From Halobacteriales archaeon QH_7_69_31 (lineage in GTDB: Archaea; Halobacteriota; Halobacteria; Halobacteriales; Haloarculaceae), in assembly GCA_003021745.1 (NCBI GenBank), contig PXQY01000090.1:1-36243 (forward strand): DNA of 36,243 bases, given 5' to 3'. The position numbers and the translations under genes are program-made. Of this stretch, positions 20,724 through 30,196 are shown piece by piece (position 1 is the first letter of the stretch; each line of letters starts with the position of its first letter). A model generated the notes under the pieces. The model did not search any database. It was given only the letters and a program-made list of their open reading frames with translations, and was not told where the DNA came from.

Positions 20724-22235
20724 ATGACCGATCGCTCGGGAGACGGCCGCCGCGAGGGGATCGTCGGCGCGCGGAGCCTCGCGGTCGCCCTCGCCGCGGG
20801 TGCCGCCGGCGTCGCCGGCTCCTACGCGGTCGCCGCCTTCACCCCGTCGTTCGTCGCCGGCCCCATCGCGGGACTCCTGGCGCGACGGATGCCGGACGTC
20901 GTCGTCCGGTACGCGATCACGGTGCTCGGTGACCTCGGGGAGCAGTTGAACGTCGTCACCGCCGTCGCCATCGCCGTCGCGCTGTTCGGCGCCGCGGCGC
21001 TGGTGGGCCTCGCGGTGGCCCGCCGTCGCGAGCAGGCGAGCCTCGGTCCGCCGACCACCGGCGTCCTCGTCGGGGTCCTCGCGTTCGGGACCACCGCCGC
21101 GCCGCTCGCGTCGGTAGCCGCCGGCCTCGCGGCGGGGCTGGTGGTGGCGGTCGGGAACCTGGCGTCGCGGACCGGGGGCGGCGGCATCTCCAGCGATCGG
21201 CGTCGGGTCCTCGGAGGCGTCGGGAGCGCGGTCGTCGCCCTCGGCGGCGGCTACGTCCTCGGGAGCCGCGGGTCGTTCGGCGGCGACACTGGCGCCGCGG
21301 AGCCGCTCGAGGTCACCGACACGCTTCGGGCGGAGATCGACGACCTCCTTGCGATGGCCGGCGAGCGGTCCCTCGACGTGGATGACTTGGACCCGCTCGT
21401 CTCCGAGACGTTCTACGAAGTCGACATCAACGCGACCGACCCCACGATCACCGCCGACGAGTGGGAGCTGTCGGTCACCGGCGCCGTCGACGAGGCGGTG
21501 ACCTACGACTACGCGGACGTCCGGACCATCGAGGCCGAAAACCGGTTCCAGAGCCTCCGGTGTGTCGGCGAGTCTCTCAACGGGCGGAAGATGGACAACG
21601 CCCTCTGGACCGGCGTGCCGATCATGGAGCTGGTCGACCCGGCCGGCCCCGGCGAGGAGTGCTGTGTAATGTTGCGGGCGGCCGACGGGTTCTACGAGGA
21701 GTTCCCGCTGTCGGCCCTCGAGGACGGCTTCCTCGCGTTCGGGATGAACGGCGAGACGCTGCCCCGGGGCCACGGCTACCCCGCCCGGGCGCTGATCCCC
21801 GGTCACTGGGGCGAGATCAACGGCAAATGGCTCACCGAGATCGAGGTCCTCGCCCAGGAGGTCGACGGCTACTGGGAGGAGCGTGGCTGGCACGGGACCG
21901 GACCCGTCAACACCGTCGCGAAGCTCCACCACCAGACGCGATTCCCGGATGGCCGGATTCAGGTGGGCGGCCACGCCTACGCCGGCACGCGGGGGATACG
22001 CGCCGTCGAGGTGTCGACCGACGGCGGCGACTCCTGGGCCGAGGCGACGCTGTCGGAACCGCTGCCGGGCGAGGACGTCTGGCGACAGTGGGTCTACGAG
22101 TACGACCTGCCGGGGCGCGAACACGAGGTCGTCGTCCGCGCCGTCGAGGCCGACGGGACCGTCCAGCCCGAAGCGGCCTCGAAAGCGTTCCCGAGCGGCC
22201 CAACCGGGTGGGTCTCCCGGACGATCTCGCCGTGA
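20724..22235 (+). CDS. Membrane-anchored molybdopterin-dependent oxidoreductase (sulfite oxidase family)
   Basis: N-terminal TM segments; FQSLRCVGESLNGRKMDNALWTGVPIMELVD, LPRGHGYPARALIPGHWGEINGKWLTEIEV, C-terminal dimerisation-type domain. Confidence 0.9.
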   Translation: MTDRSGDGRREGIVGARSLAVALAAGAAGVAGSYAVAAFTPSFVAGPIAGLLARRMPDVVVRYAITVLGDLGEQLNVVTAVAIAVALFGAAALVGLAVARRREQASLGPPTTGVLVGVLAFGTTAAPLASVAAGLAAGLVVAVGNLASRTGGGGISSDRRRVLGGVGSAVVALGGGYVLGSRGSFGGDTGAAEPLEVTDTLRAEIDDLLAMAGERSLDVDDLDPLVSETFYEVDINATDPTITADEWELSVTGAVDEAVTYDYADVRTIEAENRFQSLRCVGESLNGRKMDNALWTGVPIMELVDPAGPGEECCVMLRAADGFYEEFPLSALEDGFLAFGMNGETLPRGHGYPARALIPGHWGEINGKWLTEIEVLAQEVDGYWEERGWHGTGPVNTVAKLHHQTRFPDGRIQVGGHAYAGTRGIRAVEVSTDGGDSWAEATLSEPLPGEDVWRQWVYEYDLPGREHEVVVRAVEADGTVQPEAASKAFPSGPTGWVSRTISP

Positions 22236-22284
22236 GCCGGATTCACTGGTTGGATGTCCACGTCAGGGTTGCCGGACGGCGACC

Positions 22285-23484
22285 TCAGCGGACCGTGTTC
22301 GCCTCGAGGTCCCGGGGATAGTAGGTCAGCCGGTCGATCCCGTCCTCGGTGACCGCGACCGTGTCCGAGTGACGGTAACCGGCCTCGTCGGTGTAGATGC
22401 CCGGCTCGATCGTGTAGACGTGGCCCGGCGCCATCTCGGCGTCCTCGACGTCGTACGTGGTGTGCTCGGACTCACAGTGGTCGCGCCAGCCGCCGTCGAT
22501 GTACGGCGGCTCGTGGCCGTCGAGCCCGATATTGTGCCCGACGTGGTGTGCGGCCAGGTCCGCGACGCCTTGCTCGTCGAAGTACTCGGCGACCGCGTCG
22601 TCGACGTAGTCCAGGGCGACGCCGGGGCCCAGCGCCTCGATCGCGAGCGTCTGGGCCTCCCGCATGACCTCGAAGTAGTGGACCTGCTCGTCGTCCGGGT
22701 CGCCCACGAACATCGTCCGCTCGAGTTCGGAGACGTAGCCGTCGACGTTCGCCGACGCGCCGGTGACGATGACGTCGCCCGGCGAGAGCCGCTCGTTGGG
22801 GGTGTGGCCGTGCGGGAGCCGGGTCTCCTCGCCGCTGATGTAGCCGGCTGTCACCGGGCCGCTGCCGCGCACCCGTTCGACGTAGCGGTCCCTGAGGGTG
22901 TCGAGCATCGCACGGGAAGCCAGAAGCGACGCGCGCTGGCTCACCGTCGCCGGGTGGGCGCCGACCTCGGTGTGCTCCGCCAGGTAGCGGTGTCCGAGGT
23001 TCGCCCACTCGGCCGACTCGCGGATGAGCGAGACCTCGGCGTCGGATTTTGCCCACCGCATCCGGGCCACCCAGTCCTGGGTCTCCACGTCGAGGAACGC
23101 GGACAGCGGCGGCCCCTGGTAGCCCATCACCCCGGGCGCGCCGTCGGCGTCGGCCAGCACCGACTCGACGCCGAGGCCGGCCAGCATCTCGACGGCCGTC
23201 TCGATGGGGTCACTGCCGGGGTAGTCGAAGTAGGTCTCGACCCGGTCGATGTGCGAGACGGCCGCTGCCCGCTCGCGTTCGAGACGCGGGACCGTGATAA
23301 CGACGCGGTCGCCGGTAACGGCGAGGACGACGGGCCGCTCGGTCTGGATGTGGGCGAAGCCGGTGAGGTACTCGATGCTCGTCGCGTCGACCCAGACGCC
23401 GGCGTCGGCCTCCGAGTCCCTGATCCGCCGGCGGACCGCCGCGAGCCGGTCGTCGAACTCCCCCTCCGGTAGTGACGTGGGCAT
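22285..23484 (-). CDS. M24 family metallopeptidase (Xaa-Pro peptidase-like)
   Basis: GDVIVTGASANVDGYVSELERTMFVG, HHVGHNIGLDGHEPPYIDG, APGHVYTIEPGIYTDEAGYRHSDTVAVTEDG. Confidence 0.9.
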   Translation of the reverse strand: MPTSLPEGEFDDRLAAVRRRIRDSEADAGVWVDATSIEYLTGFAHIQTERPVVLAVTGDRVVITVPRLERERAAAVSHIDRVETYFDYPGSDPIETAVEMLAGLGVESVLADADGAPGVMGYQGPPLSAFLDVETQDWVARMRWAKSDAEVSLIRESAEWANLGHRYLAEHTEVGAHPATVSQRASLLASRAMLDTLRDRYVERVRGSGPVTAGYISGEETRLPHGHTPNERLSPGDVIVTGASANVDGYVSELERTMFVGDPDDEQVHYFEVMREAQTLAIEALGPGVALDYVDDAVAEYFDEQGVADLAAHHVGHNIGLDGHEPPYIDGGWRDHCESEHTTYDVEDAEMAPGHVYTIEPGIYTDEAGYRHSDTVAVTEDGIDRLTYYPRDLEANTVR

Positions 23485-23634
23485 GGGTTCGCTGGGAGCG
23501 CCCGGGGCAAAAGCGGTGGGACGGCAACCCCACGAAAATCGATGGTGACAAACAACGAAACTCGGAGTCCGAGGAGATGAAACGGTACGAGATGAGGAAA
23601 TCCGCTGTAATAACGCACAACGTAAACGTCGATA

Positions 23635-23656
23635 TCGATGTGGAGAAACACATCGA
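23635..23656. promoter_or_regulatory. Inverted repeat TCGATGTG-gagaaa-CACATCGA
   Basis: Perfect 8-bp arms between LplA-like end and M24 peptidase start. Confidence 0.4.
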
Positions 23657-23716
23657 AAAGTCGAGATCGATGTGCTGAGGAACAACGCATCAGCTACGAT
23701 GGCCCGGTTCCGAGGG

Positions 23717-24535
23717 TCAGTCGAGCGGGTCGACGCGATCCTCGATCCAGGCGTCGGCGCGATACTTCCCGTCGGCGATGTCGGCTGCGCGGGCCGTCTC
23801 GTCCTCGGTCCACTCGCCCTCCTCGGCGTCGGCCCACTCGCCGAGTGCGTCCTCGAGGGCGGCGACGAACCTGGAGCGCTGGAGGTCGTACCCCGCCATG
23901 GCGCCGGCGCCGGTCTCGACGACCTGGTCGTACTCCACGAACTCGAGGGCGCCACAAACGTGCGCTTCGAACTCGGCCGGCGACACCGGCGGATCGTCGA
24001 AGCAGTCGAGGTGGGTCTGGCTTTCGACGTCGAACGACAGCGACCCGTGCTGGACGATGGCCTCGCGAGTCCGGTACTGGGCGTTGCCGGCGATCTTCCG
24101 GCCGTCGGGCCCGACCAGGTCGTGGGCCGGGTCGAGTTCCCGGAGGTAGCACGCCGGCGACCAGACCGCCGCTCGATCCGCGTCGGCGAAGGTGACGTCG
24201 ACGCCGAACCGGTCGAAGGCGTCGATGACGGGGTCGAGCAGTTCCCGGTAGCTCTCGGTGACGTCGCCGGGGAACGCCTCGGCCGGCGCGATGATGGAGT
24301 AGGCGACGTCGGCTGCCGAGCCGTGGTAGATGGCGCCGCCGCCGGTCTGACGGCGCGTGACGGTAAACCCGACATCCTCGCAGAACCCCCAATCGACGAC
24401 GTCGGGGTCGTTGCCGTAGCCCAGCGAGAGCGTGCTGGGGACCCACCGGTAGACCCGGACGGTCGCCGGCCCGCCAGCCGCGATGGTCTCGGCCCATGGC
24501 CCCCGCTTGTGAAGGGCGCGCCAAATCGGTTCCGT
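23717..24535 (-). CDS. Lipoate--protein ligase A-like (BPL/LplA fold); start codon not identifiable
   Basis: TVRVYRWVPSTLSLGY, VTRRQTGGGAIYHG, RKIAGNAQYRTREAIVQHGSL; no in-frame ATG/GTG/TTG close to expected N-terminus. Confidence 0.75.
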   Translation of the reverse strand, partial: TEPIWRALHKRGPWAETIAAGGPATVRVYRWVPSTLSLGYGNDPDVVDWGFCEDVGFTVTRRQTGGGAIYHGSAADVAYSIIAPAEAFPGDVTESYRELLDPVIDAFDRFGVDVTFADADRAAVWSPACYLRELDPAHDLVGPDGRKIAGNAQYRTREAIVQHGSLSFDVESQTHLDCFDDPPVSPAEFEAHVCGALEFVEYDQVVETGAGAMAGYDLQRSRFVAALEDALGEWADAEEGEWTEDETARAADIADGKYRADAWIEDRVDPLD

Positions 24536-25290
24536 TACGGCAACAGGTCGCGGTCGAGTCGGTCGACCGCGGCGTCGGCGACCGTCCGGAGGTTGACCGC
24601 GTCCTCGCGATTGTACTCCACCAGCGTCTCGAGCGCGCCGTCGACGCCCCGCTCGTGGTCGCGCCACAGGCGGACGGCGTCCTCCCCGGAGATATCGGGC
24701 CGGTCGCGGTCGACGCCGACCGCGGGTTCGATCGCCTTCAGGCCGCCGGTGAGGCCGACCCGGCGGCAGGGGTACATGAGGTCGAGGTGTGGCGCCTCGA
24801 CCGTGAGGTCGAAGCTGGCTTCCAGGAAGGGGGCGTCGAAGCGGGCGCCGTTGAATGACACGAGCAGCGGGGCGTCGAGCAGCCGCTCGAGGTTCGCCCG
24901 ATTCAGATCGTCGCCGCGCACGAGCGTCTCGGTGTTGCCGGCACGGTGGGCGCTGACGCAGGTCACGCGGTCCCGGTGCCGGTCCAGACCTGTGGTCTCG
25001 ATGTCGAAGAAGCAGGCCGACTCCCGGAAGTCCTCGTACAGCCGCCACCGCTCGGCCGACGGGAGCTGACGGTCGAAGAACGCCGAATCGCCGTCATCGA
25101 GCCTGGGCCGCGCCGTCTCGATGAACGACTCGATGCGGTCGGCGGTCGTGGGGCCGCACAGCGTCCGGTCGAATGCCGACCACGTGCGGGCCCCGTCGGC
25201 CCAGAGCCGTCGCTCCGTGGTCTCGCCCACGCCGTCCACCCCGATGTAGGTGTTCCGCAGTCGCACGGGTGGTTCTGGTGCGGCATCCAT
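24535..25290 (-). CDS. RNase H-fold exonuclease (YprB-like ribonuclease H domain)
   Basis: CFFDIETTGLDRHRDRVTCVSAHRAG, LVSFNGARFDAPFLE, LDLMYPCRRVGLTGGLKAIE, YNREDAVNLRTVA. Confidence 0.85.
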   Translation of the reverse strand: MDAAPEPPVRLRNTYIGVDGVGETTERRLWADGARTWSAFDRTLCGPTTADRIESFIETARPRLDDGDSAFFDRQLPSAERWRLYEDFRESACFFDIETTGLDRHRDRVTCVSAHRAGNTETLVRGDDLNRANLERLLDAPLLVSFNGARFDAPFLEASFDLTVEAPHLDLMYPCRRVGLTGGLKAIEPAVGVDRDRPDISGEDAVRLWRDHERGVDGALETLVEYNREDAVNLRTVADAAVDRLDRDLLP

Positions 25291-25639
25291 CCTAAATGGC
25301 TCGCTCGTGTTCCAGGTCCGCGGCGACCGCGTTGGCGATGGCCCGCGAGCGTCGCGGCTGGCCTCGATCGATGCCGCCTCCCCGTTGTGTCACCAGCGTC
25401 GCGCGAGCCGTCCGGCCGAACGTCCCCGTCGAATTCGGCGAACCCCTGCAAAGCAGGATTTCGGCCTTCATACGCCCGCTTCGACGGGAGACGGTATGAG
25501 GGCCGAGGGAGGACCTCCACGCTGTATAAACCGTTAGCCGCTATATCAATTCCCGGATGTCTGCAAGAACTCGTGGACGATTCGGAGGTAGAGAGACTGC
25601 TCTCTTCGCCCAGATTCTGCAGCATCGGCTGTCACCAGC

Positions 25640-25939
25640 GACGTCGAGTGGTTCCGGGACCAGTACCTCGCGCGCGACGTCGACCGGTACAACCCGCCGG
25701 CTAGACCGCTTCGGGCGGCCACGGTCGAGGGACTCCCCCGGCCGTGGTCGCCACCGCGGGCCACGACCCGCTCTCCCCGGAGGGCGAGTCCTACGCGGAG
25801 CGCCTCGGCGAGGCCAGCGTGGACGTGGCCCACCATCACTCGGCTGGCTTGTCACGGATTCTGCTCGCTGACCGACGACCTGCCGGCCGCGGCGGACGTC
25901 ATGGAGGAGGCAGCGGCGGCGTTCCATGAGCGGTTGTAG
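25640..25939 (+). pseudogene. C-terminal remnant of an alpha/beta-hydrolase (lipase/esterase, HSL-like)
   Basis: DVEWFRDQYLARDVDRYNPPARPLRAATVEGLP | frameshift | AVVATAGHDPLSPEGESYAERLGEASVDVAHHHSAG | frameshift | CHGFCSLTDDLPAAADVMEEAAAAFHERL*. Confidence 0.85.
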
Positions 25940-26154
25940 TCGTTTCCGAATCGGCATCAGCCAGTGTGTCGTCCGGTCTCTCGATGATCCCTGCGTATGC
26001 GGGCTTTTCGGTGGGGATAGAGCGGGTTCGAACGGGCCAGGTCCCCGCCCCAGGAGCAGTTTCGTATCGCAACATGTCGTTTACGGACCCTGAAACGAGG
26101 TCGCTCACCCCGCACACGGGGGCTTTAGGGCGCTCGCCCGCTACGACCAGTGAG

Positions 26155-27063
26155 ATGGTCCAGAACGTCGCCACCCACATGCCGGAGCTGGAGCCCGCGG
26201 ACTTCCATCTGCTGTCGGGACTCGAACACGGGATGCGGTTCTCCGAGTGGGTGGCGACCGGCAAAATCCCCGAGTTCTCCCGGCTGGACGACGAGGAGGT
26301 CGACTACCGGATCGACCGATGCATGGACCAGGGGCTCATCGAGCGGAAGACCATCCAGTACACCGGCTACCGGCTGACCTTCGAGGGCTACGACGCCCTG
26401 GCGCTACACACCTTCGCCGAACGTGATACCGTCGACGGCGTCGGCGCCCCCCTCGGGGTGGGCAAGGAGAGCGACGTCTACGAGGCCCGCTCGTTCGAAC
26501 CGCTCGCGCTGAAGTACCACCGCGAAGGCTACACCAACTTCCGGGAAGTGCAGAAGGAACGGGAGTACACCGCCGAGAAGGCCCACCGCTCGTGGCTCTA
26601 CACCGCCCGGAAGGCCGCCGAGCGGGAGTACGAGGCCCTCGAAGCGCTATATCCGGCCGTCTCGGTGCCGAAGCCTGTCGACCAGAACCGCCACGCGGTC
26701 GTGATGGCGAAGGTCGACGGGGTGGAGCTATCGCGCGTCGAACTGGATTCCGGGCAGGTCGTCGGTGTCCTCGATCTGGTGCTCGCGGAGATGGCCGCCG
26801 CCCACCGGGCGGGATACGTGCACGCGGACATGAGCGAGTACAACGTCTTCGTCGCCAGCGACGGCGTCACCGTCTTCGACTGGCCGCAGTCGGTGACGGT
26901 CGAGCACACGAATGCAGGGGAACTGCTGGAGCGCGACGTCGAGAACGTGCTCGGCTACTTCGAGCGGAAGTACCCACAGGAGACGCCCGCAGTGGACACT
27001 TCGACCATTGCTGGGGCGATGACGGGCGACGGGTTTGAGTCCGTCGACGAGTGCTCCGGATAG
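26155..27063 (+). CDS. rio2: RIO2-type serine/threonine protein kinase
   Basis: N-terminal wHTH, LGVGKESDVYEA, ALKYHREGYTNFREV, RKAAEREYEALEAL, GYVHADMSEYNVFV, VFDWPQSV. Confidence 0.93.
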   Translation: MVQNVATHMPELEPADFHLLSGLEHGMRFSEWVATGKIPEFSRLDDEEVDYRIDRCMDQGLIERKTIQYTGYRLTFEGYDALALHTFAERDTVDGVGAPLGVGKESDVYEARSFEPLALKYHREGYTNFREVQKEREYTAEKAHRSWLYTARKAAEREYEALEALYPAVSVPKPVDQNRHAVVMAKVDGVELSRVELDSGQVVGVLDLVLAEMAAAHRAGYVHADMSEYNVFVASDGVTVFDWPQSVTVEHTNAGELLERDVENVLGYFERKYPQETPAVDTSTIAGAMTGDGFESVDECSG

Positions 27064-27487
27064 ACGCCGTCTTTCCTGTGATTGTCGGATTGCGAGTAGT
27101 TCCGGCGGGTGACACCTGGAAGGCGGGATAAACCACCTATCGCGATACGAAACCTCCGTGGGCTCCCCGTTTACCGGTCGGTTGGTAGCACGATCGCTCG
27201 GTGGCACGTCACTGGGAGTCGACGGACTCGTCGATGTAACCCAGTACCAATACATCATTCATCCCGGACCATGGGTATGCGGGCACTCCGATCTATACTG
27301 GACACCTCGAGGGTCCCAGCTGAGTCAAATGGCTGGTCATGCTCACATTGAATGGCGGAGCAACCGTGCCCAGCCCACCCGAGGAATCCGCAGCGGCCAT
27401 CCCCCCGAATTTCGGTCGGCGCACACTACGAGACGGCAACTCGCCGGTGAGAGGGATCGCTCCACGAGTTTCAGCCGTTCCCCGTTT

Positions 27488-27519
27488 TCTATATCGCAAT
27501 ATACAGTTTATTATATAAG
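27488..27519 (+). repeat. AT-rich promoter-like motif, copy 1
   Basis: TCTATATCGCAATATACAGTTTATTATATAAG; inverted relative to 27872-27904. Confidence 0.8.
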
Positions 27520-27871
27520 TCGTCGGGTGGGGTGTACCGTTCCACAGGGGTTACGGCATGAACATCCAACGGGTATGAGCTTAGACTCGGCGGGCCGGAG
27601 GAGCGGTAGGGATCCATCGGACGAGAACCCATCAGTAGAAGGACGAGACGATGCTGCGCTGGCCTCGACAATTATCTGGGGTGGGTGACCTGCACGGCCT
27701 CATGTAGGCACGGGACCGTAGGTGGAAGCGAGTTTTTGAGTTACCGATCGGCAGCCACCGAATATTTCCCCGACCGATCCCGTCCGATCGGTCGCCATCC
27801 GCTCGATCCGGCGGACGAAACCGGCCGTAAATGTCCCAAACCTCCCTCAACTCCGGAAGATCCATGATAGT

Positions 27872-27904
27872 CTTTAAATAATAAACCGTATATCGCTATA
27901 CAGA
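27872..27904 (-). repeat. AT-rich promoter-like motif, copy 2 (inverted)
   Basis: Reverse complement TCTGTATAGCGATATACGGTTTATTATTTAAAG; 26/31 ungapped matches to copy 1. Confidence 0.8.
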
Positions 27905-28165
27905 ATTTCTTCTCCGGCCCCGGATCCTCGGCTTCCACGAACTGTACCGTGAATTGATTCAAAGTACTCGATCTGAACCGGTTAGCGGCCCGTCAGTGCG
28001 CGGGCTGGAGGATTCCGAAAGCAAGCACAGAGGTCTCAAACGGCAGGCGAGTTCGTCGGAACACTATTGGCTGCCCAGTTCCAGACGAATCGTAGATCGG
28101 ACGGCGGTCGGCCTCCCGGCTTCTCGGGAGACCGAACTATGGGGATGGCCGCCGTAGACGGCTGT

Positions 28166-29149
28166 ATGGGTCTCGATGTCGTCCCACTCGGCGGGACCGG
28201 AGCGCGGGTGTCCAGCCTCGCGTTGGGGACCTGGCGGTTCGGCCGAGAACGCGACGGCGTGGTGGAGATCGAGCGCGATCGAGCGATGGCGTTGCTGGAC
28301 GCCTACGCCGAGGCCGGCGGGACGTTCATCGACACGGCGGACTTCTACGGGGACGGCCGAGCGGAGTCGTGGATCGGCGAGTGGCTGGCCGACCGCGACC
28401 GGGCGTCGTTCGTGATCGCCTCGAAGGTCTTCTGGCCGACCCGCGAGGACGACCCGAACGCGCACGGGTTGGGGCGCAAACATCTCCGGCGGTCGATCGA
28501 CGAGATCCTCGACCGGCTCGGGACTGATTACCTCGAGGTCCTGTACGTGAACCGGTGGGGCGACCACACGCCCGTCGAGGACGACACGCCACTCGAGGAG
28601 TACCTGCGCACGCTGACCGGGTTCGTCGAGGACGGTCGCGTCCACTATCTCGGCACCTCGACGATGGTGCCGGAGGCCTGGAAGGTGGCCCGTGCCAACG
28701 AACGCGCCCAGCAGCTGGGACTGGAGCCGTTCACCGTCGCGCAGCCGCGGTACAATCTGGTGAACCGTGCCGTCGAACACGGCTACCTGAACGCCGCCAG
28801 CACCTACGACCTCGGCGTGTGTCCCTGGTCGCCGCTGGCCGGCGGGTTCCTGTCCGGCAAGTATCGACGTGGCGAGGACCCTCCCGCCTGGTCGCGGGCG
28901 GCCGTCGAACCCGAGGTCGCGGGCGCGTACCTGACCGACGAGAACTACGAGACACTCGCCGATGTGCGGGCGGTGGCCGACGACCTCGGTGCGACGCCCG
29001 CACAGGTGAGCCTCGCGTGGCTGCGTCACCGCGACGTGGTAACGGCACCCGTCGTGGGAGCCCGCACGGTCGACCAGCTCCAGGAGAACCTCGGGGCGGC
29101 CGACCTGTCGCTATCCGACAAACAGGTCCAACGACTCGCCGACGCCTGA
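28166..29149 (+). CDS. Aldo/keto reductase
   Basis: VVPLGGTGARVSSLALGTWRFG, FIDTADFYGDGRAESWIGEWL, VIASKVFWPT, CPWSPLAGGFLSGKY, VTAPVVGARTVDQLQENL. Confidence 0.9.
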   Translation: MGLDVVPLGGTGARVSSLALGTWRFGRERDGVVEIERDRAMALLDAYAEAGGTFIDTADFYGDGRAESWIGEWLADRDRASFVIASKVFWPTREDDPNAHGLGRKHLRRSIDEILDRLGTDYLEVLYVNRWGDHTPVEDDTPLEEYLRTLTGFVEDGRVHYLGTSTMVPEAWKVARANERAQQLGLEPFTVAQPRYNLVNRAVEHGYLNAASTYDLGVCPWSPLAGGFLSGKYRRGEDPPAWSRAAVEPEVAGAYLTDENYETLADVRAVADDLGATPAQVSLAWLRHRDVVTAPVVGARTVDQLQENLGAADLSLSDKQVQRLADA

Positions 29150-29384
29150 GCGTCGCTCCATACTCGCCCTGCTCCTGGAGCGGGTTTCGAAGCCCTTAAC
29201 AGATATCGGGGGGAAGAACAGTTGACTCGCTGGACGACGGGCACCGGCGGGCACCTGTCCACACAGGTCGGGATGTGACCCGCGCGGCCGACGGCCGCAG
29301 GCTGCAGAGCCGCCCAATCGGCCCAGCCGCCCGGATGGCACGGCCGCCGAGGGTTGAACCACGCAACGCCCGTGGTGACAGACC

Positions 29385-29975
29385 ATGGCACGAAGCTTCT
29401 ACTCGCACATCCGCGAGGCGTGGAAGACGCCGACGGAGGGACAGCTCGCCGAACTGCAGTGGCAGCGCCAGCAGGAGTGGCGCGACCAGGGCGCCATCGA
29501 GCGCGTCGAGCGGCCGACGCGGCTGGACCGGGCCCGCTCGCTCGGGTACAAGGCCAAGCAGGGCGTCGTCGTCGCCCGCGTGTCGGTCCGGAAGGGCAGC
29601 GCCCGCAAACAGCGGTTCAAGGCGGGCCGCCGCTCGAAGCGCCAGGGCGTCAACAAGATCACGCGACGGAAGAACCTCCAGCGCATCGGCGAGGAGCGCG
29701 TCAGCCGGAAGTACCGGAACCTCCGGGTGCTGAACTCCTACTGGGTCGGCGAGGACGGATCCCAGAAGTGGTTCGAGGTCATCCTGCTCGACCCCGATCA
29801 CGGCGCGATCGAAAACGACGACGACCTGAACTGGATCTGCGACGACAGCCAGCGGGGCCGGGCGTTCCGCGGCCGGACCTCCGCAGGCCAGCGCGGCCGG
29901 GGCCAGCACACCCGCGGCAAGGGCAGCGAGAAGACCAGGCCCAGCGTCCGCGCGAACGACCGCGCCGGCAAGTGA
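29385..29975 (+). CDS. rpl15e: 50S ribosomal protein L15e
   Basis: [16 protein letters not shown]...[53 protein letters not shown]. Confidence 0.97.
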   Translation: MARSFYSHIREAWKTPTEGQLAELQWQRQQEWRDQGAIERVERPTRLDRARSLGYKAKQGVVVARVSVRKGSARKQRFKAGRRSKRQGVNKITRRKNLQRIGEERVSRKYRNLRVLNSYWVGEDGSQKWFEVILLDPDHGAIENDDDLNWICDDSQRGRAFRGRTSAGQRGRGQHTRGKGSEKTRPSVRANDRAGK

Positions 29976-30196
29976 CCCGTCCGGCCATACGGTGACCGGA
30001 CCCGACCACCGGGGTCAGGGTCGCGCCGTCGGCGTCCCTGTCGTCGATGTCGGCCGATCCCGTGACCGATCGCGAGCCTCGACGTCTTCGCCGTCGGCGC
30101 CGCCGGCCGGATTTGGACACACAGAGAGGAATCTCGACGTCACCGACGGCCACATCCGGCCGCGAATTTATCACCGAAGCCGCGGCCACCGGCCCC

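Noticed and set aside
25250-25600. Small ORFs between the RNase H gene and the hydrolase remnant
   Set aside because: No family or consistent codon bias; a short minus-strand end-like peptide (RAIANAVAADLEHERAI*) is too short to support.
26020-26095. tRNA-like gggttcgaac near rio2 promoter
   Set aside because: Could not fold a cloverleaf around the TpsiC-like string; no acceptor pairing or anticodon arm.
26059-27153. 12-bp inverted pair GTTTCGTATCGC / GCGATACGAAAC flanking rio2
   Set aside because: A rough chance estimate gives a couple of 12-bp inverted pairs at this spacing in a 36-kb window; no other element hallmarks.
29150-29384. Possible ncRNA in the GC-rich gap before rpl15e
   Set aside because: Some local stems, but no recognisable 7S, RNase P or H/ACA signature; needs expression data.
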